Shown piece by piece: positions 20,696-32,800 of a DNA stretch of 64,000 bases. How positions within the stretch are numbered: the first letter of the stretch is position 1; each line of letters starts with the position of its first letter. The notes under the pieces are model-generated. The model ran no database searches and was not told the DNA's origin. It saw nothing but the letters and a program-made list of their open reading frames with translations. This DNA comes from Haematobia irritans. Its lineage: Eukaryota; Arthropoda; Insecta; Diptera; Muscidae. The position numbers were made by a program, and so were the translations under genes. Where the stretch lies: positions 60,516,066 to 60,580,065 of the forward strand of contig NC_134400.1 in assembly GCF_050003625.1 (NCBI RefSeq), given 5' to 3'.

Positions 20696-21628
20696 AAGGG
20701 TGATTCTTTTGAGGTTAGGATTTTCATGCATTAGTATTTGACAGATCACGTGGGATTTCAGACATGGTGTCAAAGAGAAAGATGCTCAGTATGCTTTGAC
20801 ATTTCATCATGAATAGACTTACGATCTGCCACAACGTCGAATTTTCAGTGAATGGGCCCTAGAAAAGTTGGCAGAAAATCCGCTTTTTTATCGACAAATT
20901 TTGTTCAGCGATGAGGCTCATTTCTGGTTGAATGGCTACGTAAATAAGCAAAATTGCCGCATTTGGAGTGAAGAGCAACCAGAAGCCGTTCAAGAACTGC
21001 CCATGCATCCCGAAAAATGCACTGTTTGGTGTGGTTTGTACGCTGGTGGAATCATTGGACCGTATTTTTTCAAAGATGCTGTTGGACGCAACGTTACGGT
21101 GAATGGCGATCGCTTTCGTTCGATGCTAACAAACTTTTTGTTGCCAAAAATGGAAGAACTGAACTTGGTTGACATGTGGTTTCAACAAGATGGCGCTACA
21201 TGCCACACAGCTCGCGATTCTATGGCCATTTTGAGGGAAAACTTCGGAGAACAATTCATCTCAAGAAATGGACCGGTAAGTTGGCCACCAAGATCATGCG
21301 ATTTGACGCCTTTAGACTATTTTTTGTGGGGCTACGTCAAGTCTAAAGTCTACAGAAATAAGCCAGCAACTATTCCAGCTTTGGAAGACAACATTTCCGA
21401 AGAAATTCGGGCTATTCCGGCCGAAATGCTCGAAAAAGTTGCCCAAAATTGGACTTTCCGAATGGACCACCTAAGACGCAGCCGCGGTCAACATTTAAAT
21501 GAAATTATCTTCAAAAAGTAAATGTCATGGACCAATCTAACGTTTCAAATAAAGAATCGATGAGATTTTGCAAATTTTATGCGTTTTTTTTTTTTTTAAA
21601 GTTATCAAGCTCTTAACAAATCACCCTT
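20696..21628 (+). mobile_element. DD41D mariner/Tc1-superfamily element, 5'-deleted
   Basis: Ends AAGGGTGATTCTTTTGAG and the inverse of AAGGGTGATTTGTTAAGAG, flanked by TA at 20694-20695 and 21629-21630. 933 bp, shorter than a full element. It sits 73 bp from the donor end of the 21702-21977 exon. Confidence 0.9.
20817..21521 (+). pseudogene. DD41D transposase, catalytic domain only
   Basis: The frame is open from just after a TAG at 20814 to TAA at 21519. It has no in-frame ATG before the catalytic region, and the N-terminal DNA-binding domain is missing, consistent with an internal deletion near 20800. Catalytic blocks are ILFSDEAHFWLNGYVNKQN (first Asp), MWFQQDGATCHTARDS (second) and PRSCDLTPLDYFLWGYVKS (third), with 41 residues between the second and third Asp. 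The C-terminus (RMDHLRRSRGQHLNEIIFKK) is intact. The catalytic half carries no stop or frameshift, so the copy is fairly young, but it cannot make a DNA-binding enzyme. Confidence 0.9.
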
Positions 21629-21701
21629 TAAGTGTGTGCTTAATTTTAATAGATTGCATATTTGCGTAATTTTTACAATGTTGTAGTAAACGATTGCTTA
21701 C

Positions 21702-21977
21702 CCTTATTAAATGGTGTTTATGCTTCATGTCATCCAATTTGAACATTTTACACCAGATTTGAGTATCATCAATTCCTGGCAGCTCCACATCTTCATTGCG
21801 TAGCTCCAGAACTCGCACATGATCTAAATGCTTGTAGTTTGTGGGAGAACGTTGTATCAGCAGCATAGGTCTATATGGACGAAATGATGATGCTGGATCA
21901 GGCAATTGGCCAAGTTTAAAAGATCCGTGGATTGGATCCTGTTCATTGTACATATAAAGAACTCTCATAGTATCATT
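21702..21977 (-). CDS. MOXD1-like exon: DOMON end to first copper domain
   Basis: 92 codons, phase 0 at both ends, acceptor TTTTTCTTTGCAG before 21977 and donor GTAAGC from 21701. It starts NDTMRVLYMYNEQDP, the strand that closes the DOMON domain in DBH/MOXD1 proteins, followed by a linker (about residues 16-60). The start of the copper-type-II monooxygenase domain follows: VELPGIDDTQIWCKMFKL, then KHKHHLIR, which in the family leads directly into YEP of the next exon. The Cys in IWCKMF is the conserved first Cys of this domain. A DD41D transposon lies 73 bp past the donor. The pyrimidine-rich acceptor and consensus donor leave little doubt about the boundaries. Confidence 0.92.
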
Positions 21978-22129
21978 CTGCAAAGAAAAAGAACAGATTG
22001 ATTATCATACTGGTATAGAAAGTGTGAACTGCACACAATTAACTCGGTCCAAAGAATGCATATTATATTTCACCTTAGGCATAAACTGGTAGAAAATAAA
22101 CATTTAATGAAATTTTCTTTGTGTGTATA
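21978..22129. other. Intron sequence next to the exon
   Basis: Branch-point side of the intron upstream of the 21702-21977 exon. No other feature. Confidence 0.5.
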
Positions 22130-22354
22130 TATTTTTAAGGCACCACATATATGTGCATAGGCAATTTCTAAACTAACAATGTTTGCATCCACGCATATTA
22201 TATTAAAAAAATTTAATGTCCCAAACATAACATGTTCTAACATATTAGCATATATGTCGCAAACATGTTATGCTAGTTTATGAACTTTATATGTTTGCAC
22301 TTAAAAAGTTCCAATCATATAATTTTACACCGAAAACAGTCTTTTTCATCAGTG
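22130..22354 (+). mobile_element. Right arm of the tRNA-carrying TA family
   Basis: Rich in AACATAT/ATATGTT words and ending CTTTTTCATCAGTG before TA at 22355-22356, as at 61740-62017. The left arm is missing. Confidence 0.7.
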
Positions 22355-23349
22355 TAGAGACGTAGTAAACGTGAAACCCAGTAAGGGCCAGATGGCACGG
22401 GTTATGCTTACCCATCCACATCTACTTTACTCACCTCCTTTTTATGAAGCACATGCTTGTCACAAAATGAAGATTTTTTTCGTCTGTTTAAAAACTTAAT
22501 TAAGTCATAGCTTCTAGCAAGCAGAACAAAGAAGTCAACTTTTCGACTTTGCCAAATTTTGGAAAAGGCAATTTTTTAATTTGGAAAAGTTGCCTCTGCG
22601 ACTTTCGAATTTTGTGAGCTTCGTGTAAATCGGACAACTTTACACACTCATATTCATTGTGTATATGTACATAGTAGCCGAACCGGCCATCTTCGCTGCG
22701 TCTTCCTGATTTATTCGAAGCTGAAGTGCTTCTAAAAAATATCGCTTTTACTGCGACTTAAATTAATAAAAAAAATTGTTGACGTATAAGTCAAAGTTGA
22801 ATTAATAATTTAATCATAATTAATTTAATTGACCGTGACGTATATTGTTAAGAAGCTTCAAATTAGTCGATTGTGATGAACTGAAACAAATGGTCATAAA
22901 CACCATATTTAAACGATCGTTTAGAACACCAAGGTAACGAAATATAAAGTAGAATATTTTAACCGCAAAGCATTCCTTCACGTTTCCTGTTTCGGATATA
23001 TATCTTTAATAGAAGAATTTGGGCATTCACGCACACAACCAATTTATTAAAAACATAATTTACGTTATCTTCCCTGCGAATTTCATGGGAATACGGAAGG
23101 AAATCTTTTAAAATTCGGGAAAACTTAAATTCAAAGTCGGTCAATATTAACTGTATATTCTCTCATTATGTTCTCTGAAAATTTCGAGTAAATCTGAGAA
23201 GGCTATGGGGCTTAAAAAACTCCCCATAAAAATATTAAAAAAATTAGAAACCATTCTTAGATCATTTCAAATAAATTGGAAATTTTAAAAAAGTCGGGCA
23301 ATGGGTAGGCCCCCTTCCGAACATCGACTTTTATCGAAGATGCAGATAT
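22355..23349. other. Intron sequence, no feature recognised
   Basis: AT-rich. I found no exon, RNA gene or recognisable repeat here. Confidence 0.5.
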
Positions 23350-24371
23350 GTTGGCAATAAGCATTTAAATGGTTCTCAAATACCGCAAACATGTTCTATT
23401 ATTTAAATGATAGAATTTGAGACCATTATATGGTCAGGAAAATCATGTACCTGACCATTCAATTTTTTTTTTACTTTTTTTGCAGAGAAAAAATTATTTT
23501 TATAGTTTACGTATAGACATGTCTTCAACCATTACATGGCCATAAAGACCATGTACATTGTTTTCGTGACCATTTAATTTTTTTGCAGCGACAAGAATTT
23601 TATAAAAACATTGAGCAGGTATACACGATTTTCATTTTGCGTATCAGTCGTTTGTTGATTGTTTCTTGGAATGGACGGAGAATACGGAATTATTGTGTTT
23701 TGTGTTAATTTATTTATTCAGAAATGGCACGTGGTTTTATGTGAATACAAAAAAGGAAAGTGTAGTTGAAAAAAATGTACCTGGTTTTTGTCCTGCATTT
23801 TGATATATGGTATAATTTATTTTTATTTGCAGTTACATGATGTCTGCGTTTGTACATTTGATGGGCACGAAGTAAATATGGAATGATTACTTATTGTTGA
23901 AATTGAACCAAACTAGATTGTGTAAAAATATGTGATGTTTGCTTGCATTATAAATATTATAAATACAAATAAACAATGAATTAGTTTATAAATAAATAAA
24001 AACAAATAAATAAAGTTGATTTTGTGTTTTCTTTTCTCAAGTGGCGCCCTTTTTTCGACGACGAAAAAAGTTTTTTCATAAAAATCAAAACATTTTAGGT
24101 TGTGACCATGTTCTTTTAACTAGAAGAAAAACATTTTTGACGAATAACATAACATTTTAGATCGTGACCATTGTCTTTTAATGGAAACAAAATTCTTTTT
24201 ATCAATATAATAACATTTTCGATGAGGACAATTGTATTTTTCTTAGAACCATGTTCACTGAGCCAACATGGTTGCAAGTTCAAATGTTACATGGTCTCCG
24301 CAAAAATAGCTGCTATCATATTATTTTGCTCTTCGAATATGATTGTGACAATCATGTTTCTTCTCTGCGTG
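23350..24371 (+). mobile_element. Non-autonomous element family X, copy 2
   Basis: Inverted partner of 3504-4534. The right end TTCTCTGCGTG is followed by TA (24372-24373), so this family also seems to target TA. The left end is not clear. No coding capacity; short tracts such as TTTTTTGCAG recur. Confidence 0.65.
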
Positions 24372-26212
24372 TAATCACTCAAATTCTTCTTCCTGAAGTG
24401 GTCTCGTTTAAACTTGTTCAAAAACTTCAATTTATCTGTCTTACTTAAAGTCTTCCTTAAAACATCCAAACTAAGGCCCTGATGAAGGCTAGTATGTTCC
24501 TTAGATGGAGCACTCCCACCCTTCCCCGAAAATTTGAAGCAATTCGGAAAACTGACCACATAATAAACATCTACTTTTCGTAAAATTGTCAAGGAAATCG
24601 GTTCAGCCCTTTCAGAGCTTACCCTAACAAATAAAGAAACACAACTCGGTGAAATTATTTCCGAAAGAAACATAATATTGGCGAAACTTTGCACAAGTAC
24701 ACACATAAAAGAAACATGAACGGCGTTTACGTTTCAAAACGATCCGTTCATGAAAGCGAATCAACACACATTTGGTGTCAAACGGAGAACAGACGGTTTC
24801 AATCTGACAACGATAAAATGGCACCATATGTTGTCAAAACAACAACCAGCGTTTATGATCTGAAAACGTAACTCGAACCTGGATTGTCTGCTCCATACGC
24901 GTTAACAATCGCCCTAACACTTTGCACCTCAGAGCAAGTTTCCATAAGAATGTCTACTATTGTAATATTTTAAGACTTTACGTGGCCAAAGATAAACTAT
25001 AGCCGTTCATGAAATCGTGAGCGTCCTAGGACGAAACCCTAAAATCAAAGCACAACATAAAACAATAATATTTTATTTAGCATAGTCTTACAACCCTCAA
25101 CCATATGTAGTCCACGCATCACCTTAAAAATAATCAGATGACAGCTAACAGATGTTTGTGGTGAAAGAATAATTCATCAAGCTATCGTGGTAGGTAAATT
25201 GAAACAGAGAGAACATCTGGTGCAGCTCAGGATAATGCGACGAAAAATAAGAGTACAAAATAGCAACAATTGTTTTCAAGCACTCTCTTTTAGTATGGTG
25301 GTATTGTTATTTATAGCTGAGAAGGCCTTGCAAAACAATAACAAAAACACAACAAACCGATGTGCAAAATTGCAGATATTATAAATGAAATTATAATAAA
25401 AATTGTTCACAGTTTATAGATATGTTTAAACGCAGCAATGACACAAAGCTTGCGACTATCGTTTAAGCAAACTACGGGACCTATTAAGGTGTTGCGATAA
25501 AAAATACAAACAGAAAATTCGGGAACAATTAGAAAAGCTTCTGAACACAACGTGGTAAGTGTAAGTTAGTTTGCTGCGTTATTCATCGACCCATGTGCAA
25601 AGTGATCCACCGTTTAGAATGATATTTATTTTTTATATTTTTACATACGGTAATTATTAATTTTAATGAAAGAAATCAAAAATACATACATACATTCTTT
25701 AATAAGACACATTTTACAGTTTCATAGCAAAAATTTAATATAGTAGTATGGAATGTTGAACACCTTTTCGCACTCTTCCGAACATATCTGGAATAAATGT
25801 AAAAAAAACTTTTTGGTGTTCGGTCGAAACAGGGATCGAACCCAGGACCCTCGTGGGCTCCGCAAGCTATGCTATATAAATATAACTTATATGGATAATT
25901 GTCGATTGATGACAATAACAGGTACATAGCTCAGTGGAAAGCAGAGAACGGCTGCGATCTACCGCAACTGGCCAGTGTATTTAGTAAACACCAATATTTA
26001 CAATCTTAACCAATTGGTAAAAAAAAATTCAACCACCAATATCCAATGCAACCGACGACTGTCGGTGTTTGTTAGTATGAGTGTTGGTCTTTCGAAAACA
26101 CCGTAGCAAAGCAATCACACAAATTGGTTACCCATATCTCAGCAGTTTGGTATTCTCTTATTTGGTACTCTCTCAATTCTCTTGAGCTAATGCCAACTGC
26201 TGGCAATCACAC
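24372..26212. other. Intron sequence with a degenerate tRNA-like scrap
   Basis: Around 25815-25950 there is a B-box-like GGGTTCGATCCCTG on the minus strand and a plus-strand TACATAGCTCAGTGG, reminiscent of the tRNA-like modules at 9.7 and 46.8 kb but badly degraded. The minus frame near 24375-24700 is open but I recognise no family, and it overlaps the end of element X. The rest is unrecognised. Confidence 0.5.
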
Positions 26213-26216
26213 TTAA

Positions 26217-27802
26217 AGGTGGAATTACATACACACAGAAAACAGATAGGTTGAAAATCGATTATTGTAACGAAAATTCTACATTTACAATCAAATCACA
26301 GTTGTGTCATTCATTTTACTTTATTTACAATCGTTATTTCGTTCCTTCTACCATTTGTTGTTTGTAATACAAGACAATTAGTTGTCCAAACTAAATGCCT
26401 CTCTTTTGAAAAATTTTGATCGAATTCGATAGGCACAACCAACCTTATAAAACCTTTGTAACTGTCATTTAGTAGTAGTTTGGTACTCACAGCCGAATTC
26501 CTTTGAATATATTTTTGAAATGTCAATAAAATTATTACCATCAACGTTGAAGTATAGTGTGTTTTTTAATATCAAATAACTAGAACTGAAAACGGAATAT
26601 TTCTTATTCGTTTCGAAGTTTCTCATCCGTGGACAGCCTATAAAATATTGTCGTGAACAACTCGCGCCGTGCGAAACTGGCCTTAATACACTATATTGAC
26701 TGTGAAACGAAAATAATACACAGCAATATTGGCAAAAACAAATAGCTTCAGGGTACTTACTGCTACGGTGCGCATCCTCAATATGGAATAATTTCATTGG
26801 CGGCTCTTCAAAAATCCATCTCTATATATGAAACCCCAGGAAAGTGACCATCGGGGATAGGTTCGTATGTCGTTTATAAAACTCCACACTAATTTCTTTA
26901 CTTAATTTATTGTGTGTTTTAGACATGCTATAGACAGTTCGGACACCATCTATAAATACTAATATGCGAAGAGTACCAAAGATTTAGCTCCAGTATCTGT
27001 TGATTCCCCAACCTATTCATGTTGGAGGGTATACTTTTAAGGGTGAACATTTTTTATAATGTATTAATATATTGTATTTAAGTATATGTATCTTCCTATC
27101 ATCTAAAAAATATAAATAAAATTCAGTATTTTGTGGGTTTTTGTTATTCAATTCGGTCATGGTGCTTTAAAGTTGGGAGATACAACTAAATGAAGAAGGG
27201 AGCAACGACCAATTTCATCGTCTGACACAACCAACTCCATATATAGTATTAGTTGGGTTTCCCATCATTCGATTGAGTCGACCGAATTTGTTGGGTGTCA
27301 CAACTGCCAACTGGTAGTTGCTACAACTGCCAAAAGGAGGTTGGCAATAAATTCGATTGTCACAACCAATCTGTATTCTCTGTGTACCATGCGGTCATGC
27401 ATGCGTACGTTGCATTCGAATGCGTTGACGCATACGATTCTTCAATTGAGTTACACAGCCTGCGTCGGAGCACCAATGAATTTGCTGATTACATTCCTTG
27501 CCTCTGCGCTTTTGTTATGTTTTTGTATTCCACGCACTTTTTACAGTATAGGACTTTATAAATTTTAACTTCAATCAATAATTTCTCGTCCATATTTTAG
27601 ATTGTTCTTCGTTTCTTGATTTGTTTACATGTTGTCAACGCACCCGACGCATTGAAAAGTTAAAAGTTCGTCAACTTTATGCTTCATATGCATACGTTAC
27701 TTTTGTCGTGTAACTCAAATAATTGTAGTTCCAAAATTTTAACTTTTTTTGACAATAGCATATAACGTACGTACGCATGACCGCATGGTATGTAATTCCA
27801 CC
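26217..27802 (+). mobile_element. Long-TIR element, left arm interrupted
   Basis: Left GGTGGAATTACATA and right TATGTAATTCCACC are inverted and each is flanked by TTAA (26213-26216, 27803-27806). After the insertion the left arm continues CCATGCGGTCATGC, matching the inverse of GCATGACCGCATGG at the right end. The right arm and the region 27387-27802 form a long imperfect palindrome. Confidence 0.75.
26232..27384 (+). mobile_element. TA-flanked TIR element nested in the long-TIR element
   Basis: 1153 bp. Ends CACACAGAAAACAGATAGG and the inverse of CACAGAGAATACAGATTGG, with TA at 26230-26231 and 27385-27386. Removing it and one TA rejoins the outer arm into ATTACATACCATGCGG, matching the other arm. 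No coding capacity recognised. Confidence 0.85.
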
Positions 27803-27862
27803 TTAAGTGCCACACTCGTTTTTTGTTTACCGAGCGTTGTTACTATGTCGATTGGTTTAAGA

Positions 27863-28291
27863 CATAGACCTTATAATACATAGATGATCCCCTATTCTCT
27901 TTAAAAAACGTGTGTCAGTTCCAAAAATTAATTTTCTGACATTTCGTTTTGATTTTTTCGTAAAGAGTCAGTCCCAAACATTAATTTTCGCGCATTTGCT
28001 TTTGTGTTGTTCGTAAAGAGCAGTGCTGCTCAAAATTAAATTTCGTATTTTCGCGATTTTGGTCACAATTTTTTGTTCAAATGTGAACTTTTAATATATT
28101 AGTTTATTTATAAATCCTCTGTTGCATCATAAACGTTCTAATTTTGTTGCATCATAAACGTTCAATTTCCTATCTTCCTAAAGTTTAAACTACAAAAAGG
28201 AAAACGAAGGAGATTGTAAGCGTGCTCTTAGTTTTCTCGTTTATTCTTAATCTTTGGAGCTGTCAAACATAGTTTGACACCCATGGCTATG
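27863..28291 (-). mobile_element. MITE, second copy of the 14714 family
   Basis: Inverted relative to the first copy. Exact 8-bp duplications GTTTAAGA at 27855-27862 and 28292-28299. The right TIR lacks about 20 internal bases and ends GGCTATG, yet the outermost CTATG and the duplication are intact. Confidence 0.9.
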
Positions 28292-28375
28292 GTTTAAGAT
28301 TGCAAGACACTGCATACGAACATTGTTATATACTAATGGTGTTTTTATTCTCGCACTTGTATCAATGTAAAATAT

Positions 28376-29372
28376 TATAATTACTTCGCCAGGATAAAAC
28401 TCAGCCGTTCCAGGATTCAAAAGACAAGCAGAAATTTCTTAGTGAATTCAAATAAATTTATATTTTATTCAATAATTTGTTTACAATAAAAGAAATTTCA
28501 ATAACTCAGCAAATCGTAGGAAACAGAACACATCGACCGTGAGACAACCAGAAAACTTGAAAACCAGAATCGAATTGATCTGTCAAGGGATAAAAATATT
28601 TTTATGTGGATAGAATTTTAATAGTTAGTGTATTAGTTCATCAAATGTCTGGGATCTATGGCTGTATAATACCAGTAGTTTCCCCGTACAATACAACTAT
28701 GGTGCCTGGGATCTATGGCCGTTGGAACCAGTAGCATCCCTATGCCAACCAGTGTCTGGGTACTATGGCTGTAAAATACCAGTAGTTTTCCCCGTACACT
28801 ACAACTATGGTGCCTGGGATCTATGGCCGTTGGAACCAGTAGCATCCCTATGCCAACCAGTGTCTGGGTACTATGGCTGTAAAAACCAGTAGCGCCCTGT
28901 ACACCACTACTTGAGTCGTGCTAGGCTATGCTAGTGTGGATGCCACCGAAGCTGTCGCATACTTGCAGTGACTGTCCACACACGATGACAGCCTAAGCCC
29001 AACTGAAGAGTAGGTGATCAACCGATGGGTAAATATACTATCACTGGATCATGGGTATCTGTGATGTATGAGTATGACTATGAGTAGGTGTATCTGTGAC
29101 GAGAGAGTATGAAGAAAATCACACTTGTAGTGATGAGGTAATTCAGTATAAGAGCGTTTGCGTTGTATAAGAGAATTGAATAGAACTTTCTGGAGCAAGA
29201 TTTGAGAGTGATGAGTGTAACAAATTGTAGGCTGTTGTGTTTTGTTGTAACAATGAAGAAAGAAATATGAAATGGAATAACATACTATTGAATTCAAATA
29301 ATTATAATTCATACAACTTCAATATATCTAAATAATACATAAATAAATACATGTAACGAAAGCTTCGTTACA
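28376..29372 (-). mobile_element. 3' LTR of the gypsy element
   Basis: 997 bp. On the minus strand it starts TGTAACGAAGCTTTCGTTAC (a palindromic end) and contains two and a partial copies of a tandem unit of about 122 bp (28640-28900; GGGATCTATGGC and ACCAGTAG landmarks). The same units are in the other LTR. The purine tract AACAAGGGGGAGA abuts it at about 29373-29385 (minus strand). Confidence 0.92.
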
Positions 29373-29395
29373 TCTCCCCCTTGTTTGGTTTTTTT

Positions 29396-29842
29396 TTAAG
29401 GAACTTCGGCATCCACTGCATTGTCATTTCTTGGCTTTGGGAAAATCCACTTTTCCTTTTCTTTAACTATCCAGACATCAAGGGATCGTCGAATATAAAT
29501 TTCAACCGTGCCAAAAGATGTGTGTTTTACAAAACGTGTTCGTTTTCCGGTTTTGATTGGTTCGATTTGTGGCAGTACCTCCTGGATGAGCGAGTTTTCA
29601 AAATTCTCTTCTTCATTGGTATCAAGGCCCAGCTCTTTTACCAGCTTTTCTAGCTTATCCGCATGCCTGGATTCGTTATCTATTATGTCTTGTATATTCA
29701 ATCTCGGTAAATTTGACTCAACCGATGTTATTTTGATGAGAGGTTGTGGTTCTATCCGCCTAATTCTTTTCCTTTTGGCATCTTCTTGTTCCATGGAACG
29801 CTTAAATTTTTCGCAGCTTTGAATAAATTTTGTGTCTGCCAT
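29396..29842 (-). CDS. Small third ORF of the gypsy element, unknown product
   Basis: About 148 codons from the Met of MADTKFIQSCEKF to a TAA just before the polypurine tract; an upstream in-frame Met at 29860 would add six residues. It starts about 30 bp after the pol stop. The protein is charged, with a basic patch (AKRKRIRRIEP) near residue 25, an acidic middle (LDTNEEENFEN) and an Arg/Lys-rich end. There is no signal peptide, membrane span or furin-like site, so it is not an env protein. It has no stop or frameshift, unlike pol. I recognise no family; candidates are an accessory nucleic-acid-binding protein or a domain split from pol. Confidence 0.7.
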   Translation of the reverse strand: MADTKFIQSCEKFKRSMEQEDAKRKRIRRIEPQPLIKITSVESNLPRLNIQDIIDNESRHADKLEKLVKELGLDTNEEENFENSLIQEVLPQIEPIKTGKRTRFVKHTSFGTVEIYIRRSLDVWIVKEKEKWIFPKPRNDNAVDAEVP

Positions 29843-29873
29843 GCTCATACAAAATAGCATATATCATGCAGAA

Positions 29874-32800
29874 TTAGTTATGATATGGTTTCAAATCCTT
29901 TAGGTGTGCAGTCCCTTTGGGTTTCTTAGTTATAACATCTACCAGCTGAACAATTACAGGCGAGATAAACTTGTTGACTGTATAGGGTCCCTCAAACTTT
30001 GGAGCCAACTTAGCGGCAAAGTGGTCAACCGCTTTAGATTGTACTCTTTTTCTCGCCAACACCAAATCACCTTTTCTTGGTGACCATTGACGTCGTCTGA
30101 GATTGTAGTGGTTTGCTTGTGTAACATTAGCAGCATGCATGTTTCTTCTTACCAAATCGAAAATTTCTTGAAGTTGTTGCGATTTTTCATCAGGTTCCAA
30201 AATACTAGAATAGTTTTCTAATTGTACTCTCTCGTCGAATAAAGTATTTGGGAGCCGTAGCTCTCGACCCTGTGTCAAAAATGCTGGGCTAAACTTAGTT
30301 GAGGTTTGCTTGCTTGAATTAATAGCCAGCGACATTTCTGGCAAGAATCCGTCCCATTTTCTTTGGTTTTTATTCGTGTATTGGGAATCATGGTTTTTAT
30401 GGTACGGTTAGTCCTCTCAGTCGGATTTTCATGGGGTGAGTACGGGGCAGTAAATATTTGTTTCACTCCTAGTGTTTTGAAATATTTTTGGCACTCCCGA
30501 CTTGTAAATTGTGCGCCATTGTCTGTGAGTAAAGCGTATGGCACACCAAAGGACGACAAAATCTTTTCTCTAAAAGCTTTGATAAAGGCTTTAGTTGTTG
30601 CTTTTCGAGCCGGAATGAATTCGGACCATTTACTAAACTTGTCGTGGAAAACAATTAATGTTGTATTGCCGTGTAGTGACCTTGGTAAAGGGCCTACAAA
30701 GTCTGCACACACAGTATGCCAAGGTTGGGGCGCAATCGATGAATGCATTTTTCCTGCTGGGGCCTGTTGTAATGGTTTGAATCGTTGACAAATTTCGCAG
30801 CTTCTCACATAAGCAGCTATATCTCTGAATACGCCTGGCCAGTAATAAAGCTTTGTGACCCGTGAAATTGTTTTATTAATACCCAAATGACCTGATGTAA
30901 TGTCGTCGTGACATTCTTGAAGTACTCGCTGTCGGTCAGATTTCGGAACTACAAGCTTCCAAGGAACTGGATCTTCTTCGTTAAAAGCAGTTGAGTCATA
31001 AATATGTCGCCGAAGATTTCCATTTTCGTCAATTTGGTAATCTGGCAGATCTTGGGGATTTTTCCGAACAGCCGTCAACTTATTTGAATACCACGGGTCG
31101 TCTGTAAAATCTATTGTGGAAACTGCTTGCAAAATCGGACTATAATTTTCATCCGTTGTCAAGGGGGACCTGGAAAGACAATCGGCTATGACGTTGTATT
31201 TACCTTTTCTATACAGTATCTCGTAGTCGTACTGCATTAATTCCAGAGCCCATCGGGCTATTCTCCCTGATGGCGACTGAATAGAATTAAGCCACTTGAG
31301 GGACTGATGATCCGTAACTATTACAAAATGATAACGTTCGATGTAGTGCCTCATCTTTTGAATGCCCCAAACTATGGCGAGGCATTATTTTTCTGTTACG
31401 GTGTAATTCTTCTCAGATAATGAGAGGGTGCGACTTGCATACGATATAATTTTCTCACCATCTTAAAATTCCTGCGTCAATACGACTCCCAAACCAACGT
31501 CACTGGCGTCTGTTTGCAATATAAATTGTCTGCTGAAATCGGGGTATGATAAAGCTGGTGCTTCAATTAATTTCTGTTTCACCTCCTCGAAGGATTTCAC
31601 TTGCTCTGGACCCCAATACCACTTCTGATTTTTTTGCAACAGCTTATTTAATGGACTTGTCAACGTCGAAAAGTTAGGTACAAACCGTCGGTACCAGGAC
31701 GCTGTATTTAAAAACGATCTCAGCTCTCTGAGTGTAGTTGGCGGCGGAATAGCAACCACAGCATTTACTTTTTCTGGATCAGTATGTATCCCTTCTTCAC
31801 TAACTAAGTGACCGAGATATTTAATTTTCTTCTTAGCAAACGCACACTTTTCCATATTAATTTTTAGTCTCGCTTCTATTAGTCTGTCGAAAACAATTTT
31901 TAAGTTATTCAGATGATCATCAATAGATTTCCCAAGTACAACAATGTCATCTAAGTACGCAAATGCACAATGATCTAAATCCGGACCAATTACTGCATCT
32001 AAGGTTCTCTGGAATGTTGCCGGCGCCGAATGGAGCCCAAACGGCATCACACACCACTGGAAGAGACCACGTCCAGGGACAGTAAAGGCTGTATATTGTT
32101 TACTCTCGTTTTGCATGGGTACTTGCCAGTACCCGTTTCGGAGATCAATAGTACTGAAAAATTTACTGTTTCTTAGTTTTTCCAATATCGCATTTATGTG
32201 TGGTATTGGATATGCATCGCGTATGGAATTTTCATTTATCTGCCTGAAATCTACACACAAACGCCACTCATTGTTTTTTTTTGCGTGCCAGCACGATTGG
32301 GGAGCTGTATGGACTTCTAGAGGGTTCGATCCTACCTTCTTCCAATAATTCGTCAATCTGCTTGTTAATAACTTCTTGCATGGCTGGGTTCCGGGGATAA
32401 TAACGTTGCCGTAGAGGCCTTGAGTGTTTCATTACAATTACGTGTTCAGATACATTTGAAGGGCTTTTAATTTCATCAAATCTTGGAAGTTCTTTTCCTA
32501 AAAACTCCTGTATCTTTCTGCTCGTCATTGAGTCGTCTTCGATGTTGGCCAATGGAAGAACCTGTAATGAACTAATTTGAGCTGAGTAAACATTGATTGA
32601 TGTACTTGGATCATTCGTTGGATACTTTGGTATTATGCGTATTTCGCTACCACTTTCTTTGATGAAATTCATGCCAATTATTATAGGATCTAACGACGAT
32701 TTCAAAACCAGGAAGTTGTGTCTATATACGACCCCATCAAGGACGAACCAAACGTTGACAGACCCTTCAACAACAACTTTTGATTTGTCTGCCAAAAATA

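Noticed and set aside
24287..24706. 139-residue minus-strand frame as a host exon
   Set aside because: It runs through the end of repeat element X, no domain is recognised, and no splice sites fit.
26465..26797. Minus-strand frame with a donor-like GTAAGT as a further monooxygenase exon
   Set aside because: The exons at 44662 and 21977 already join in phase at a conserved sequence, the frame has no family resemblance, and it lies inside a TA-flanked element.
29381..29822. Plus-strand frames opposite the gypsy third ORF and pol
   Set aside because: They are shadows of the minus-strand retrotransposon genes.
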